Origin: Polynucleobacter sp. | GTDB taxonomy: Bacteria > Pseudomonadota > Gammaproteobacteria > Burkholderiales > Burkholderiaceae | Assembly (NCBI RefSeq): GCF_030693775.1 | Contig: NZ_JAUXZY010000001.1 | Coordinates: 113,760-177,759 of the forward strand | Length of the DNA: 64,000 nt | Reading direction: 5' to 3' | Shown: positions 36,519-45,522 of the stretch, in pieces | Position numbering within the stretch: position 1 is the first letter of the stretch | Layout: each line of letters opens with the position of its first letter | Made by a program: the position numbers and the translations under genes | The notes under the pieces: model-generated | What the model saw: only the letters and a program-made list of their open reading frames with translations | Told to the model about the DNA's origin: nothing | Database searches by the model: none

Positions 36519-39005
36519 TTATCGTAGCCGAGCATTGCAGCACTTTTCGAGTGCCTTGAGCAATGCTGCAATTGCAGCATCGATTTGTGCGTCCTGCAAT
36601 GTTTCTGCTGGATTTTGCAATGTAATACGAAACGCGAGGCTTTTCTCGTCCGCAGCCATGCTGCTGCTACCAGGCCCGGGTCGGAACTCATCAAAGACTT
36701 CAACTTGACGCACTAAGGTCTGCCCGGCAGAACCCATCGCATCCAGCAAGGTTTGCGCCGCAACAGTCTGCTTTACCACCACAGCTAAATCACGCTGCAC
36801 TGCAGGGAATTTACTAATCTCCATGGGTGCTGGTAGGCCGATTTCAGCCAGCGCATCCCAATCGCATTCAAATAGAACTGGTGCTTGGGGCAGTTCATAA
36901 GCCTGTTGCAAGGCTGGATGCAACTCACCAATCCAGCCAACCGGAATGGTTTTTTTACCCACCTTAAATGCAATTTGCGCTGATCGCCCGGGATGCAGGG
37001 CTGGGTGTACGGCGGCAGCAGTAATAAACTGCAGTGGTGCAAACGCACTTTCCAGGTCGCCTTTCACATCAAAAAAATCAACTGCCCTACTTTTGCTAGC
37101 CCACTGCTCTGGCAAGGCTGAGCCATACGCTAAGCCACCAACGCGACGGGGCTGATCGTAACCGGCAACCATCCCTGGCGACTCACCTTGCGAGGGATTA
37201 CGCATAAATACACGGCCAATCTCAAAGAGACGAACGCGGGTGCTGCTGCGGTTCAGGTTAGCCCGTAGATTGCCCAATAAACCACCCCATAGGGTGCTGC
37301 GCATCACGGCATACTGATTGGCGATGGGATTACGCACTTGAATTGTTTGGCTTTCATCGCCTTGGTGCATTGACAAACGCGCTTCACTCTCGCGATCGGT
37401 AAAGCCAAAGTTGACCGCCTCTTGATAGCCCGCCTGTGCCAAAGCATGGCGTAAGCGATGAACACTGCGACGCGCCTCGGGTGGAGCGCTCATCTTCAAT
37501 GCGGCTGTCGGCGGATAGTCTGGAATGTTTTCAAAACCATAGAGGCGCGCAACTTCCTCGATTAAATCTTCTTCGATCTCCATATCAAAACGGTAGCTGG
37601 GCGGCGTCACTACAAAAGTAGTCTTCGCAGCATCAGCGCCGTCATTGACGGTAAATTCAAAACCAAGCCGTGTGAAAACATCACTCACAATCGCGGTTGT
37701 CAACGGAATACCAATCACATCGATAGCGCGTTGCAGGCGCAAGCAAACTGGCTTACGCTCTGGCAATTGCGTAATCTGATCCTGAATGGGGCCGGCTTGA
37801 CCGCCGCACACATCCAAAATGAGGGATGATAAATACTCGAGGTGCGTAACGGTAGCGGCAGGATCAACACCGCGCTCAAAGCGATGGCCTGCATCCGTTG
37901 TAAAGTTAAATCGCCGTGCACGGCCTTGAATTGCAGCGGGCCACCAGAATGCAGCCTCAACATAAATATTCACCGTGTCATCACTGACTGCACTGACATT
38001 GCCGCCCATAATGCCGGCAAGACTCACTGGCCCGGTATTGTCAGCAACCACACCAACGCCTTGAGCCAATTGATTTGATACCTCACCCTGCACAATTGGA
38101 TTCAGCGTTTGCTCGTTCAGTAGCGCAATCTGTTCGCCCGGCTTTGCCCAGCGCACGTGCAAATCACCCTGCAATTGATCGAGATCGAACACGTGGGTCG
38201 GTTGACCCATCTCCAGCATGACGTAATTGGATAGGTCGACTAAAGGCGAAATACTCCGCTGACCTGCATGGCATAAACGCTGAATAATCCAATCTGGTGT
38301 TTTGGCTTTTGGATTAACGCCGCGAATCACGCGGCCTGCAAACCGCCCGCATAAATCCGGCGCATCGATCTGCACCTTTACGGTATCGGCAATGGTTGGA
38401 ATTGGCGCGGTCCAACTTGGTCCGCACAATGGCGCACCGGTAATCGCAGCGACTTCACGCGCCAAGCCAGCGAGCGATAAACAATCCGCTTTATTCGGCG
38501 TTAGTTTGATCACGTAGATCTGATCATCGAGCTCGAGATATTCACGAATATTGGCGCCAACGGGTGCATCGAGTGGCAACTCCAGGATGCCCTCATGATC
38601 GTCCCCAAGTCCGAGCTCACGCCCAGAGCAGAGCATGCCTTGGCTTTCAACGCCGCGTAACTTACCGACCTTAATTTGGAATGGCTTACCACCCTCTTCC
38701 GCAGGCGGAAGCAATGCTCCAACGAGTGCGCATGGAATCTTGATGCCAACACGGGCATTCGGGGCGCCACACACAATTTGCAACTCACTACCGGTGCCGG
38801 CATTGACCTTGCATACCCGCAAACGATCGGCATCTGGATGCTGCTCTGCCGACATAATTTCGGCAACGACCACCTGAGAAAATGGCGGCGCCACGGAATA
38901 ATGCTCTTCAACCTCAAGGCCAGCCATTGTCATCGCATGACCCAAGGCCTTGCTATCCAGAGCGGGATTGACGTACTGACGGAGCCAGGATTCAGAAAAT
39001 TGCAT
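36519..39005 (-). CDS. pheT: phenylalanyl-tRNA synthetase beta subunit
   Basis: An 828-residue beta chain of the heterotetrameric PheRS. The N-terminal tRNA-binding EMAP-like domain (about 40-150) has MSAEQHPDADRLRVCKVNAG. It continues with the B3/B4 editing domain, the B5 domains, and a C-terminal ferredoxin-like anticodon-binding domain ending in GLL-like ALEKCCNARLR. Residues SKFPAVQRDLAVVV belong to that last domain. The beta chain edits Tyr-tRNA-Phe and holds the tRNA. It follows pheS by 28 bases in the infC-rpmI-rplT-pheS-pheT-ihfA cluster. Confidence 0.96.
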   Translation of the reverse strand: MQFSESWLRQYVNPALDSKALGHAMTMAGLEVEEHYSVAPPFSQVVVAEIMSAEQHPDADRLRVCKVNAGTGSELQIVCGAPNARVGIKIPCALVGALLPPAEEGGKPFQIKVGKLRGVESQGMLCSGRELGLGDDHEGILELPLDAPVGANIREYLELDDQIYVIKLTPNKADCLSLAGLAREVAAITGAPLCGPSWTAPIPTIADTVKVQIDAPDLCGRFAGRVIRGVNPKAKTPDWIIQRLCHAGQRSISPLVDLSNYVMLEMGQPTHVFDLDQLQGDLHVRWAKPGEQIALLNEQTLNPIVQGEVSNQLAQGVGVVADNTGPVSLAGIMGGNVSAVSDDTVNIYVEAAFWWPAAIQGRARRFNFTTDAGHRFERGVDPAATVTHLEYLSSLILDVCGGQAGPIQDQITQLPERKPVCLRLQRAIDVIGIPLTTAIVSDVFTRLGFEFTVNDGADAAKTTFVVTPPSYRFDMEIEEDLIEEVARLYGFENIPDYPPTAALKMSAPPEARRSVHRLRHALAQAGYQEAVNFGFTDRESEARLSMHQGDESQTIQVRNPIANQYAVMRSTLWGGLLGNLRANLNRSSTRVRLFEIGRVFMRNPSQGESPGMVAGYDQPRRVGGLAYGSALPEQWASKSRAVDFFDVKGDLESAFAPLQFITAAAVHPALHPGRSAQIAFKVGKKTIPVGWIGELHPALQQAYELPQAPVLFECDWDALAEIGLPAPMEISKFPAVQRDLAVVVKQTVAAQTLLDAMGSAGQTLVRQVEVFDEFRPGPGSSSMAADEKSLAFRITLQNPAETLQDAQIDAAIAALLKALEKCCNARLR

Positions 39006-39033
39006 GGGCTAGATCAATTTCAGTATGGAAGTA

Positions 39034-40080
39034 TTAAGCAGGGAACTGCGCCAAAAAGCGCAAGTCGTTTTCAAAGAAGAGGCGTAGATCGTCGACGCCA
39101 TAACGCAGCATGGTCATGCGCTCAAGACCCGAGCCAAATGCGAAGCCGGTATAGCGCTCGGGATCAATGCCCATATTGCGTAATACATTCGGATGCACCT
39201 GCCCTGCTCCTGAAATCTCCAGCCAACGTCCTGCTAATTTGCCGCTCGCAAACGCCATGTCAATTTCGGCGGAAGGCTCGGTGAATGGAAAATACGATGG
39301 ACGAAAGCGTACCTCTAAGGCATCGGTCTCAAAGAAAGTCCGCAAGAAATCGGTGTAAACACCCTTGAGATCAGCAAAGGATACTTTTTCAGCAATCCAC
39401 AAACCTTCTACCTGATGGAACATCGGTGAATGCGTGGCATCGCTATCGACCCGGTAGGTTCTACCCGGGGCAATCACTTTAATAGGTGGCATCACCTTCG
39501 CGCCCGCGTACTTTTTAACGTGCTCACTCGCGTAGCGCACTTGAATCGGACTGGTGTGGGTACGCAGCAATAAAGGCTTGCCCTTGGTATCGACACCATC
39601 AACGTAAAACGTATCTTGCATCGAACGCGCGGGGTGATTTTCGGGGCTATTGAGCGCTGTGAAATTAAACCAATCGGTTTCGATCTCAGGACCATCAGCA
39701 ACATCAAAGCCAATCGAATGAAAGATCGCTTCTACCCGTTCCCAGGTTCGCATCACCGGGTGCAGACTACCTACTGACTGAGTCCGACCTGGCAGCGATA
39801 CATCGATGGATTCAGCTGCGAGACGGGTTTGCAATACCGCATCGGCCAATGCCTGACGGCGCTCTTGTAGGGCAGCCTCTACTGCAGATTTAACTTGATT
39901 GATTAATGCGCCGGCACTTTTGCGTTCTTCAGGCGACATTCCACCAAGCGCTTTTAAACGCTCAGTGAGAACACCTGATTTACCGAGGTACCTGGCTTTC
40001 GCGTCCTCCAAGGCGGCTGCATCAGCAGCCCCGGAGAAATCGCGTTTGGCATCCTCGACAATGTGGTCGAGAGAAACCAT
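39034..40080 (-). CDS. pheS: phenylalanyl-tRNA synthetase alpha subunit
   Basis: A 348-residue alpha chain holding the class II catalytic core. The N-terminal coiled coil (about 1-90) binds tRNA. Motif 2 is [16 protein letters not shown] (about 213-228), and motif 3 is [22 protein letters not shown] (about 312-333). Motif 1 lies near [31 protein letters not shown]. It activates phenylalanine and charges tRNA-Phe. It follows rplT by 12 bases. No phenylalanine-rich leader peptide was found before it. Confidence 0.97.
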   Translation of the reverse strand: MVSLDHIVEDAKRDFSGAADAAALEDAKARYLGKSGVLTERLKALGGMSPEERKSAGALINQVKSAVEAALQERRQALADAVLQTRLAAESIDVSLPGRTQSVGSLHPVMRTWERVEAIFHSIGFDVADGPEIETDWFNFTALNSPENHPARSMQDTFYVDGVDTKGKPLLLRTHTSPIQVRYASEHVKKYAGAKVMPPIKVIAPGRTYRVDSDATHSPMFHQVEGLWIAEKVSFADLKGVYTDFLRTFFETDALEVRFRPSYFPFTEPSAEIDMAFASGKLAGRWLEISGAGQVHPNVLRNMGIDPERYTGFAFGSGLERMTMLRYGVDDLRLFFENDLRFLAQFPA

Positions 40081-40092
40081 TTCAGCTTGTAA

Positions 40093-40458
40093 TTAAGCTG
40101 CGGCGTTAACGACGGACTTAATCCGTGTGACCAAAGCGGCAAATGCCTCTTTGTCCATGATCGCCATATCGGAAAGCACTTTGCGATCGAGTTCGATCTC
40201 CGCTTTCTTCATACCGTTCATGAATACGCTGTAGCTCAGGTCATGCTCACGTACTGCGGCGTTGATACGCGCAATCCACAAAGCACGGAATACCCGCTTT
40301 TTGTTACGGCGATCGCGATAGGCGTATTGGCCTGCGCGCATAACCGCTTCTTTAGCGATACGGAATACGTTTTTACGACGTCCACGATAGCCAGTTGCGG
40401 CGTCGGTAACTTTCTTATGACGGGCTCTTGCTGTAACCCCACGTTTGACTCTTGGCAT
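40093..40458 (-). CDS. rplT: 50S ribosomal protein L20
   Basis: A 121-residue L20. The N-terminal basic extension [17 protein letters not shown] is followed by [33 protein letters not shown] and the globular end with [27 protein letters not shown]20 binds 23S rRNA early in 50S assembly. In E. coli it also represses its own operon at a leader in front of rpmI. It is 25 bases after rpmI and 12 before pheS. Length is two residues above usual, owing to an Ala-rich tail. Confidence 0.97.
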   Translation of the reverse strand: MPRVKRGVTARARHKKVTDAATGYRGRRKNVFRIAKEAVMRAGQYAYRDRRNKKRVFRALWIARINAAVREHDLSYSVFMNGMKKAEIELDRKVLSDMAIMDKEAFAALVTRIKSVVNAAA

Positions 40459-40483
40459 TGAATTCTCCTAAATTAGTCTGAGG

Positions 40484-40681
40484 TTAAGCGTACGGAAGCA
40501 TCGAGCGAATGGACTTAACGTCCGCTTTCGCTACTTCAGTGGAGCCACGCAAGTGACGCTTGTTCTTGGTTGTTTTCTTCGTGAGGATGTGGCGTTTAAA
40601 TGCCTGACCTCGCTTGATGGTGCCGCCTGCGCGGACCGTGAAGCGCTTTTTGGCGCTACTCTTACTCTTCATTTTGGGCAT
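40484..40681 (-). CDS. rpmI: 50S ribosomal protein L35
   Basis: A 65-residue L35, very basic, starting [20 protein letters not shown] and ending SIRSMLPYA. It is a structural protein of the large ribosomal subunit. The family pattern of Lys-rich start, [18 protein letters not shown] and the final PYA is complete. It lies between infC (119 bases upstream) and rplT (25 bases downstream). The unusually long gap before it holds a nested hairpin that may regulate translation. Confidence 0.97.
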   Translation of the reverse strand: MPKMKSKSSAKKRFTVRAGGTIKRGQAFKRHILTKKTTKNKRHLRGSTEVAKADVKSIRSMLPYA

Positions 40682-40709
40682 GAAGTTCCCCTTCTTTCAT
40701 TCGCACTAC

Positions 40710-40746
40710 CTAGGTGATAACCGACGGTTATTCTTCCTGTACCTAG
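40710..40746 (-). promoter_or_regulatory. nested hairpin in the infC-rpmI leader, possible L20 control site
   Basis: An inner stem ATAACC/GGTTAT (40717-40731, three-base loop) is enclosed by an outer stem CTAGGT/ACCTAG (40710-40715 with 40741-40746). It lies 29 bases upstream of the rpmI ATG on the minus strand. Ribosomal protein L20 represses the equivalent E. coli transcript through a leader structure. That this hairpin is the target is inference. Confidence 0.4.
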
Positions 40747-40800
40747 CAGCACTTCAAACTGCCAGCGCCTTACGACGCCTCCCTACAAAAACTAAACTAC

Positions 40801-41328
40801 TTAAGCCTTGGCCTTACGGATTGGTGCTAGCACCATTACCATCTGCCGACCTTCCATCTTCGGAAACTGCTCAACTTGGCCATGCTCTTGCAAATCCAAC
40901 TTCAAGCGTTCCAACATCCGTACTCCGATTTCTTGGTGGGCCATTTCACGACCCCGAAACCGCAGCGTAATCTTTGTCTTATCGCCATCTTCTAAAAAAC
41001 GGATCAGATTGCGTAGTTTCACACCATAGTCACCATCATCGGTACCCGGGCGAAATTTCACTTCTTTCACCTGAATTACCTTTTGCTTCAGCTTGGCTTC
41101 ATGCTGACGCTTGGCTTCTTGGTACTTGAACTTACCAAAGTCCATCAATCGGACTACGGGTGGCACGGCTGTCGGAGCAATCTCAACCAAATCGGTTTCT
41201 TTCTCTTCTGCCAAAGCCAAAGCTTCGTTCAACTTAACTACACCGAGGGCTTCCCCATCGATTCCAACCAAACGCACTTCAGGAGCAGTTATTTCCCGAT
41301 TAATGCGTTGCAATTTTTCAGTAGCGAT
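40801..41328 (-). CDS. infC: translation initiation factor IF-3 (rare ATC start)
   Basis: A 175-residue IF-3 that binds the 30S subunit, prevents premature 50S joining and checks the initiator tRNA. The N-terminal domain has [23 protein letters not shown], a linker follows ([16 protein letters not shown]), and the C-terminal domain ends [16 protein letters not shown]. The best start is an ATC at 41328, giving ATEKLQRIN, with AAGGA eight bases upstream. This start lets IF-3 repress its own synthesis. A TTG at 41313 would give a shorter form. It is 47 bases after thrS. Confidence 0.93.
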   Translation of the reverse strand: MATEKLQRINREITAPEVRLVGIDGEALGVVKLNEALALAEEKETDLVEIAPTAVPPVVRLMDFGKFKYQEAKRQHEAKLKQKVIQVKEVKFRPGTDDGDYGVKLRNLIRFLEDGDKTKITLRFRGREMAHQEIGVRMLERLKLDLQEHGQVEQFPKMEGRQMVMVLAPIRKAKA

Positions 41329-41375
41329 CTTCTAATTCCTTCATCAAAAACAATAAAAACCGTCATCCCCCAGGC

Positions 41376-43298
41376 TTAATTCAGCTCGGGACCGACCTTC
41401 TGGGATATATCCTGCTGGAGTCGGGCAACGAATGCGTCTAAAGGCATTACGCCTAGATCCACTCCGCCACGGGCACGAACGGCTACCGTATTACTTTCAC
41501 GCTCTTTATCGCCAACAACCAGCAAATAAGGGAGCTTTTGCAATGCGTGCTCGCGTATTTTATACGTAATTTTCTCATTTCGCAAATCCGCATCCACTCT
41601 AAACCCTTGTTTTTTCAGCAATTGCTGGACTTGCTGAGCGTAAGCAGCTGAATTTTCTGAAATATTGAGGACAACTGCTTGGGTTGGAGCAAGCCAAACG
41701 GGCATGTTTCCAGCGTGGTTTTCGATCAAAATCCCAATAAAACGCTCGAGGGACCCCACAATCGCCCGGTGCAACATCACCGGTACTTTGCGAGCATTGT
41801 CTTCCGCCACGTATTCCGCGCCTAAGCGAGCCGGCATGGAGAAATCCACCTGCATCGTGCCGCACTGCCAAGAACGGCCAATCGAGTCCTTCAGGTGGTA
41901 TTCAATCTTCGGACCATAAAAGGCGCCCTCGCCCGGCAACTCTTCCCAGGTTTGGCCGGATGCCCGGAGGGCCCCGCGCAAGGCTTCCTCGGCTTTATCC
42001 CAAATCGCATCATCGCCCACGCGCTTAGCTGGCCTTAAGGCTAGCTTGACGTCGACCTCAGAGAAGCCAAAATCAGCATAGACCGCCCGGACCGCTTTAT
42101 CAAAACTGGCTACTTCCGACTGAATCTGGTCTTCGGTACAGAAAATATGACCGTCATCTTGGGTGAAACCGCGTACCCGCATTAATCCGTGCAGTGCGCC
42201 GGATGGCTCATTGCGATGGCACTGACCAAATTCGCCGTAGCGCAGCGGTAACTCGCGATAGCTATGGAGGCCCGAGTTAAAAATCTGAACATGCCCTGGG
42301 CAGTTCATGGGCTTGAGTGCATACGAGCGATTTTCCGACTCGGTCGTAAACATATTCTCTTTGTAGTTTTCCCAATGGCCTGATTTTTCCCACAGGCCTC
42401 GATCCAAAATCTGCGGCGCCTTTACCTCGTGATAGCCCTCGTCCTGGTAAACCTTGCGCATGTATTGCTCAACGGTTTGCCAAATCGACCAGCCTTTGGG
42501 ATGCCAAAATACGAGGCCCGGCGCTTCGTCCTGAAAATGGAATAAATCCAGATAACGCCCTAAGCGGCGGTGGTCGCGCTTCTCAGCTTCCTCCAGCATA
42601 TGCAAATAGGCATCTTGATCTTCTTTTTTAAGCCAGGCCGTGCCATAGATCCGCTGCAACATCTCATTCTTACTGTCGCCGCGCCAATACGCGCCAGCCA
42701 GCTTCATCAGCTTAAAGACCTTGAGCTTGCCAGTTGAGGGCACATGGGGGCCGCGGCATAAGTCGGTAAATTTACCTTCGGTATACAGCGAAACATCCTC
42801 ACCCTGCGGAATACTGGCAATGATCTCGGCTTTGTAATGCTCGCCTTGATCTTTAAAAAATTGCACGGCCGCATCGCGTGGCATCACACTACGCGTTACT
42901 GGCTCATCTTTTTTAGCGAGCTCCGCCATGCGCTTTTCAAGGGCAGTTAAATCATCTGGCGTGAAGGGGCGATGAAAGGAAAAGTCGTAGTAAAAACCGT
43001 TCTCAATCACCGGACCAATCGTGACTTGAGCCTCGGGGAATAATTCTTTTACAGCGTAAGCCAAGAGGTGTGCCGTAGAGTGCCGAACAATATCAAGGGC
43101 CTCGGGGCTTTTATCGGTGATGATGGCCAGTTGACTATCGCGCTCAAGCAAAAAGCTGGTATCGACCATCCGGCCGTCGACTATCCCGGCCAAGGCTGCT
43201 TTAGCAAGACCGCTGCCGATGCTTTGCGCAACGTCCAGAACACGCACCGGTGCGTCGAACTCGCGTTTGGATCCGTCCGGTAGAGTGACTGCAACCAT
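41376..43298 (-). CDS. thrS: threonyl-tRNA synthetase
   Basis: A 640-residue class II synthetase. It has an N-terminal TGS domain ([17 protein letters not shown]), an editing domain with [17 protein letters not shown] and HxxxC-type zinc motif, and a catalytic core with [39 protein letters not shown]. The C-terminal anticodon-binding domain has [17 protein letters not shown]. The frame continues to 43370, but this part contains the tRNA-Val terminator and is unlike the family, so the ATG at 43298 (after TGGAGATGGAATTTC) is used. It leads the thrS-infC-rpmI-rplT-pheS-pheT cluster. Confidence 0.97.
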   Translation of the reverse strand: MVAVTLPDGSKREFDAPVRVLDVAQSIGSGLAKAALAGIVDGRMVDTSFLLERDSQLAIITDKSPEALDIVRHSTAHLLAYAVKELFPEAQVTIGPVIENGFYYDFSFHRPFTPDDLTALEKRMAELAKKDEPVTRSVMPRDAAVQFFKDQGEHYKAEIIASIPQGEDVSLYTEGKFTDLCRGPHVPSTGKLKVFKLMKLAGAYWRGDSKNEMLQRIYGTAWLKKEDQDAYLHMLEEAEKRDHRRLGRYLDLFHFQDEAPGLVFWHPKGWSIWQTVEQYMRKVYQDEGYHEVKAPQILDRGLWEKSGHWENYKENMFTTESENRSYALKPMNCPGHVQIFNSGLHSYRELPLRYGEFGQCHRNEPSGALHGLMRVRGFTQDDGHIFCTEDQIQSEVASFDKAVRAVYADFGFSEVDVKLALRPAKRVGDDAIWDKAEEALRGALRASGQTWEELPGEGAFYGPKIEYHLKDSIGRSWQCGTMQVDFSMPARLGAEYVAEDNARKVPVMLHRAIVGSLERFIGILIENHAGNMPVWLAPTQAVVLNISENSAAYAQQVQQLLKKQGFRVDADLRNEKITYKIREHALQKLPYLLVVGDKERESNTVAVRARGGVDLGVMPLDAFVARLQQDISQKVGPELN

Positions 43299-43349
43299 GA
43301 AATTCCATCTCCATTGAATTTGGCTTACTGCGTCATACATTACTAAAAA

Positions 43350-43377
43350 GGCGCGGATGCTTTGCGGCAACCGCGCC
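43350..43377 (-). terminator. terminator after tRNA-Val
   Basis: GGCGCGG and CCGCGCC form a 7-bp GC-only stem with a 14-base loop. On the minus strand it is followed by TTTTTAG. It ends the tRNA-Val transcript before thrS. Confidence 0.75.
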
Positions 43378-43393
43378 TATCTAGGTATTTCGT

Positions 43394-43470
43394 TGGTAGG
43401 CTCGATTGGACTCGAACCAACGACCCCCACCATGTCAAGGTGGTGCTCTAACCAGCTGAGCTACGAGCCT
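43394..43470 (-). tRNA. tRNA-Val (GAC)
   Basis: The minus strand begins AGGCTCGTAGCTCAGCTGG and ends CGAGCCTA plus encoded CCA, 77 bases. The acceptor stem pairs fully. The anticodon stem CCACC/GGTGG encloses TTGACAT, giving anticodon GAC, which reads GUC and GUU. The T arm is TTGGTTCGAGTCCAA. It sits 18 bases after the relA stop. Confidence 0.96.
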
Positions 43471-43488
43471 ATAAAGATCAAGAGTTTA

Positions 43489-45522
43489 TCACCGCCGGCG
43501 TACTTGGGTCACGCCTTTCAACTCTTCTAGGCTATTTTGGACTTGCCGCAGGGCCTCGGCATCGGCAATTTCGACCGTCAGCAAAATTTGTGCGATCCCG
43601 CGACGCACCGATTTACGCAAATCAATCACATGAATTCCTTGGCGGGATAGGCCTTCAAACAGCTCGCGCATTAGCTCGGGGCGATCAAGACCGGTCACCG
43701 CCAAATCCGCCGGAAAGACCTTGGATCGGTTTTGGGCACCCTGTTTTGTTGACGATGGCCCGCTTTCAGGCTCGGGCATGGCATTCCATGCGGTCTGAAT
43801 CACACGCTCTGGAGCACGTTCCAGCAAACCTCGGAAGGTGCTGCAGGAGCGCCGATGAATCGATACACCCCGCCCTTGCGTTACGAAGCCAGCAATCGCA
43901 TCGGGCGGCACTGGGCGACAGCAGCGCGCCAACTGTGTCAATAAAGAATCAACCCCGACAACCAGGACATCGCTGGATGACTTTGTAGAGCGGGTCTGTT
44001 GGTGCAATACGACCGCCAAGGGCTGCGCATCCGGTTTATTGTCCTTTGTGGGTCCTTTCGCTTCAGCGTTTGACTTCGTTGCATTACTTGCGCCCGCCTC
44101 CTCATCATCGAGTGCATTGAACCAAGCCCGTACGCGGCTCCGAGCACGCTGGGAGCGCAAATACCCCCGATCAGGGCTAATCCAATCGCGCGATGGTCCA
44201 CCGTGCTTTACCGCAATGATCTCTACCGTTTGGCCGTTGGATAGGCTCGTATCGAGCGGCACCATCGAGCCATCAACCCGCGCGCCGCGGCAACGGTGGC
44301 CTAAATCAGTGTGAACCGCATAGGCAAAATCAATGGGTGAAGATCCCTTTTCCAGCGCAATCACTTTGCCTAGCGGAGTTAATACATAGATGTGATCGTC
44401 AATCGCATGGTTCTTCAGTTGGTCCCAGGCATCCTCTTTCCAGGAAATTAATTGCCTGGCCCAAGCAATTTGGCGCTCATAGGCTACCGCCGCGCTGTGG
44501 GTGCCCCCCGCATTTTTAGGTACAGGCGCTGCGCCCTCTTTGTAACGCCAGTGTGCCGCCAGACCATACTCTGCCTGTTGATGCATCGCGTGCGTGCGAA
44601 TCTGAATTTCAAACGCAACGCCATCCACATCCATGACCACGGTATGCAAGGACTGGTATCCGTTAGGCTTAGGCCTTGCAATGTAATCATCAAACTCGCG
44701 CGGAATGGGCTGCCAGACGTTATGCACTAAACCAAGCGCAGCATAACAATCCTTCACGTCTTCTACCAAAATACGAAATGCCCGCACGTCATATAAATTC
44801 GCGAAGTCCAAGGACTTGCCCTGCATTTTTTTCCAAATGCTGTAAATGTGTTTCGGTCTGCCCTGCACATCTGCCGATATGCTTGCCTCACCCAATACCC
44901 GCTTGAGCTCTTCAATGATGCTGACGATAAAGCCTTCGCGCTCAGCACGCTTGGCATCTAACATGGTGGCTATCTCGCGGTAAACCGGCGGCGCTAAAAC
45001 GCGAAAAGCCAAATCCTCCATTTCCCATTTCATTTGCCAGATACCCAAGCGGTTGGCTAAGCTGGCATCAATATCCAAAAAGGCCTGCGCCCAGGCAGCC
45101 TGCATCGGAATTTTTTCCTGATTAATCCAGCGCAAGGTTTGCAAGCGCGAGGCAAGGTAAATCAGTACAACTCGCAAGTCGTCACCAAAGGCCAAGAGCA
45201 TTTTGCGCAGCACTTCCTCTTGGCCGGCCACGCTAATCCCACCATCGGCTTTGACTATTTTGGCTTGGGCTTGCCGTAGGCTGCGATAACCCGCCAGCAA
45301 ACGGGCAGACTCGTCACCTAGTTTTTTGGCAAGCGCCTCTTTACCTACAGAACTATCCAGGTGGCTTGCGGCCAGCAAACTGGGTTCATCCAAATGCAGT
45401 AACTGCAAGATGCTGAGAACACCAGCCTGATGCTCTTCAGGCGGCTCGCCCTGCCATGAATCCACTAAAGCCGACTGCGTTGGCAAAAGCTCAGCGGAAG
45501 ACTGGTCCTTCTTCACGCTCAT
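43489..45522 (-). CDS. relA: (p)ppGpp synthetase RelA
   Basis: A 677-residue RelA/SpoT homologue. The N-terminal HD region is degenerate: the His-Asp pair is not seen, so hydrolase activity should be absent. The synthetase domain has RVLVEDVKDCYAALGLVHNVW-like residues and the EFDD motif in PIPREFDDYIARPKPNGYQSLHT, which marks RelA rather than SpoT. A TGS domain (DDHIYVLTPLGKVIALE) and a C-terminal ACT domain follow. It makes (p)ppGpp when uncharged tRNA enters the ribosome. Its start overlaps the CDF-hydrolase stop by 4 bases (ATGA). Confidence 0.93.
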   Translation of the reverse strand: MSVKKDQSSAELLPTQSALVDSWQGEPPEEHQAGVLSILQLLHLDEPSLLAASHLDSSVGKEALAKKLGDESARLLAGYRSLRQAQAKIVKADGGISVAGQEEVLRKMLLAFGDDLRVVLIYLASRLQTLRWINQEKIPMQAAWAQAFLDIDASLANRLGIWQMKWEMEDLAFRVLAPPVYREIATMLDAKRAEREGFIVSIIEELKRVLGEASISADVQGRPKHIYSIWKKMQGKSLDFANLYDVRAFRILVEDVKDCYAALGLVHNVWQPIPREFDDYIARPKPNGYQSLHTVVMDVDGVAFEIQIRTHAMHQQAEYGLAAHWRYKEGAAPVPKNAGGTHSAAVAYERQIAWARQLISWKEDAWDQLKNHAIDDHIYVLTPLGKVIALEKGSSPIDFAYAVHTDLGHRCRGARVDGSMVPLDTSLSNGQTVEIIAVKHGGPSRDWISPDRGYLRSQRARSRVRAWFNALDDEEAGASNATKSNAEAKGPTKDNKPDAQPLAVVLHQQTRSTKSSSDVLVVGVDSLLTQLARCCRPVPPDAIAGFVTQGRGVSIHRRSCSTFRGLLERAPERVIQTAWNAMPEPESGPSSTKQGAQNRSKVFPADLAVTGLDRPELMRELFEGLSRQGIHVIDLRKSVRRGIAQILLTVEIADAEALRQVQNSLEELKGVTQVRRR

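Noticed and set aside
43299..43370. Upstream extension of the thrS frame
   Set aside because: It overlaps the tRNA-Val terminator and lacks a ribosome site; the TGS domain begins at the ATG at 43298.
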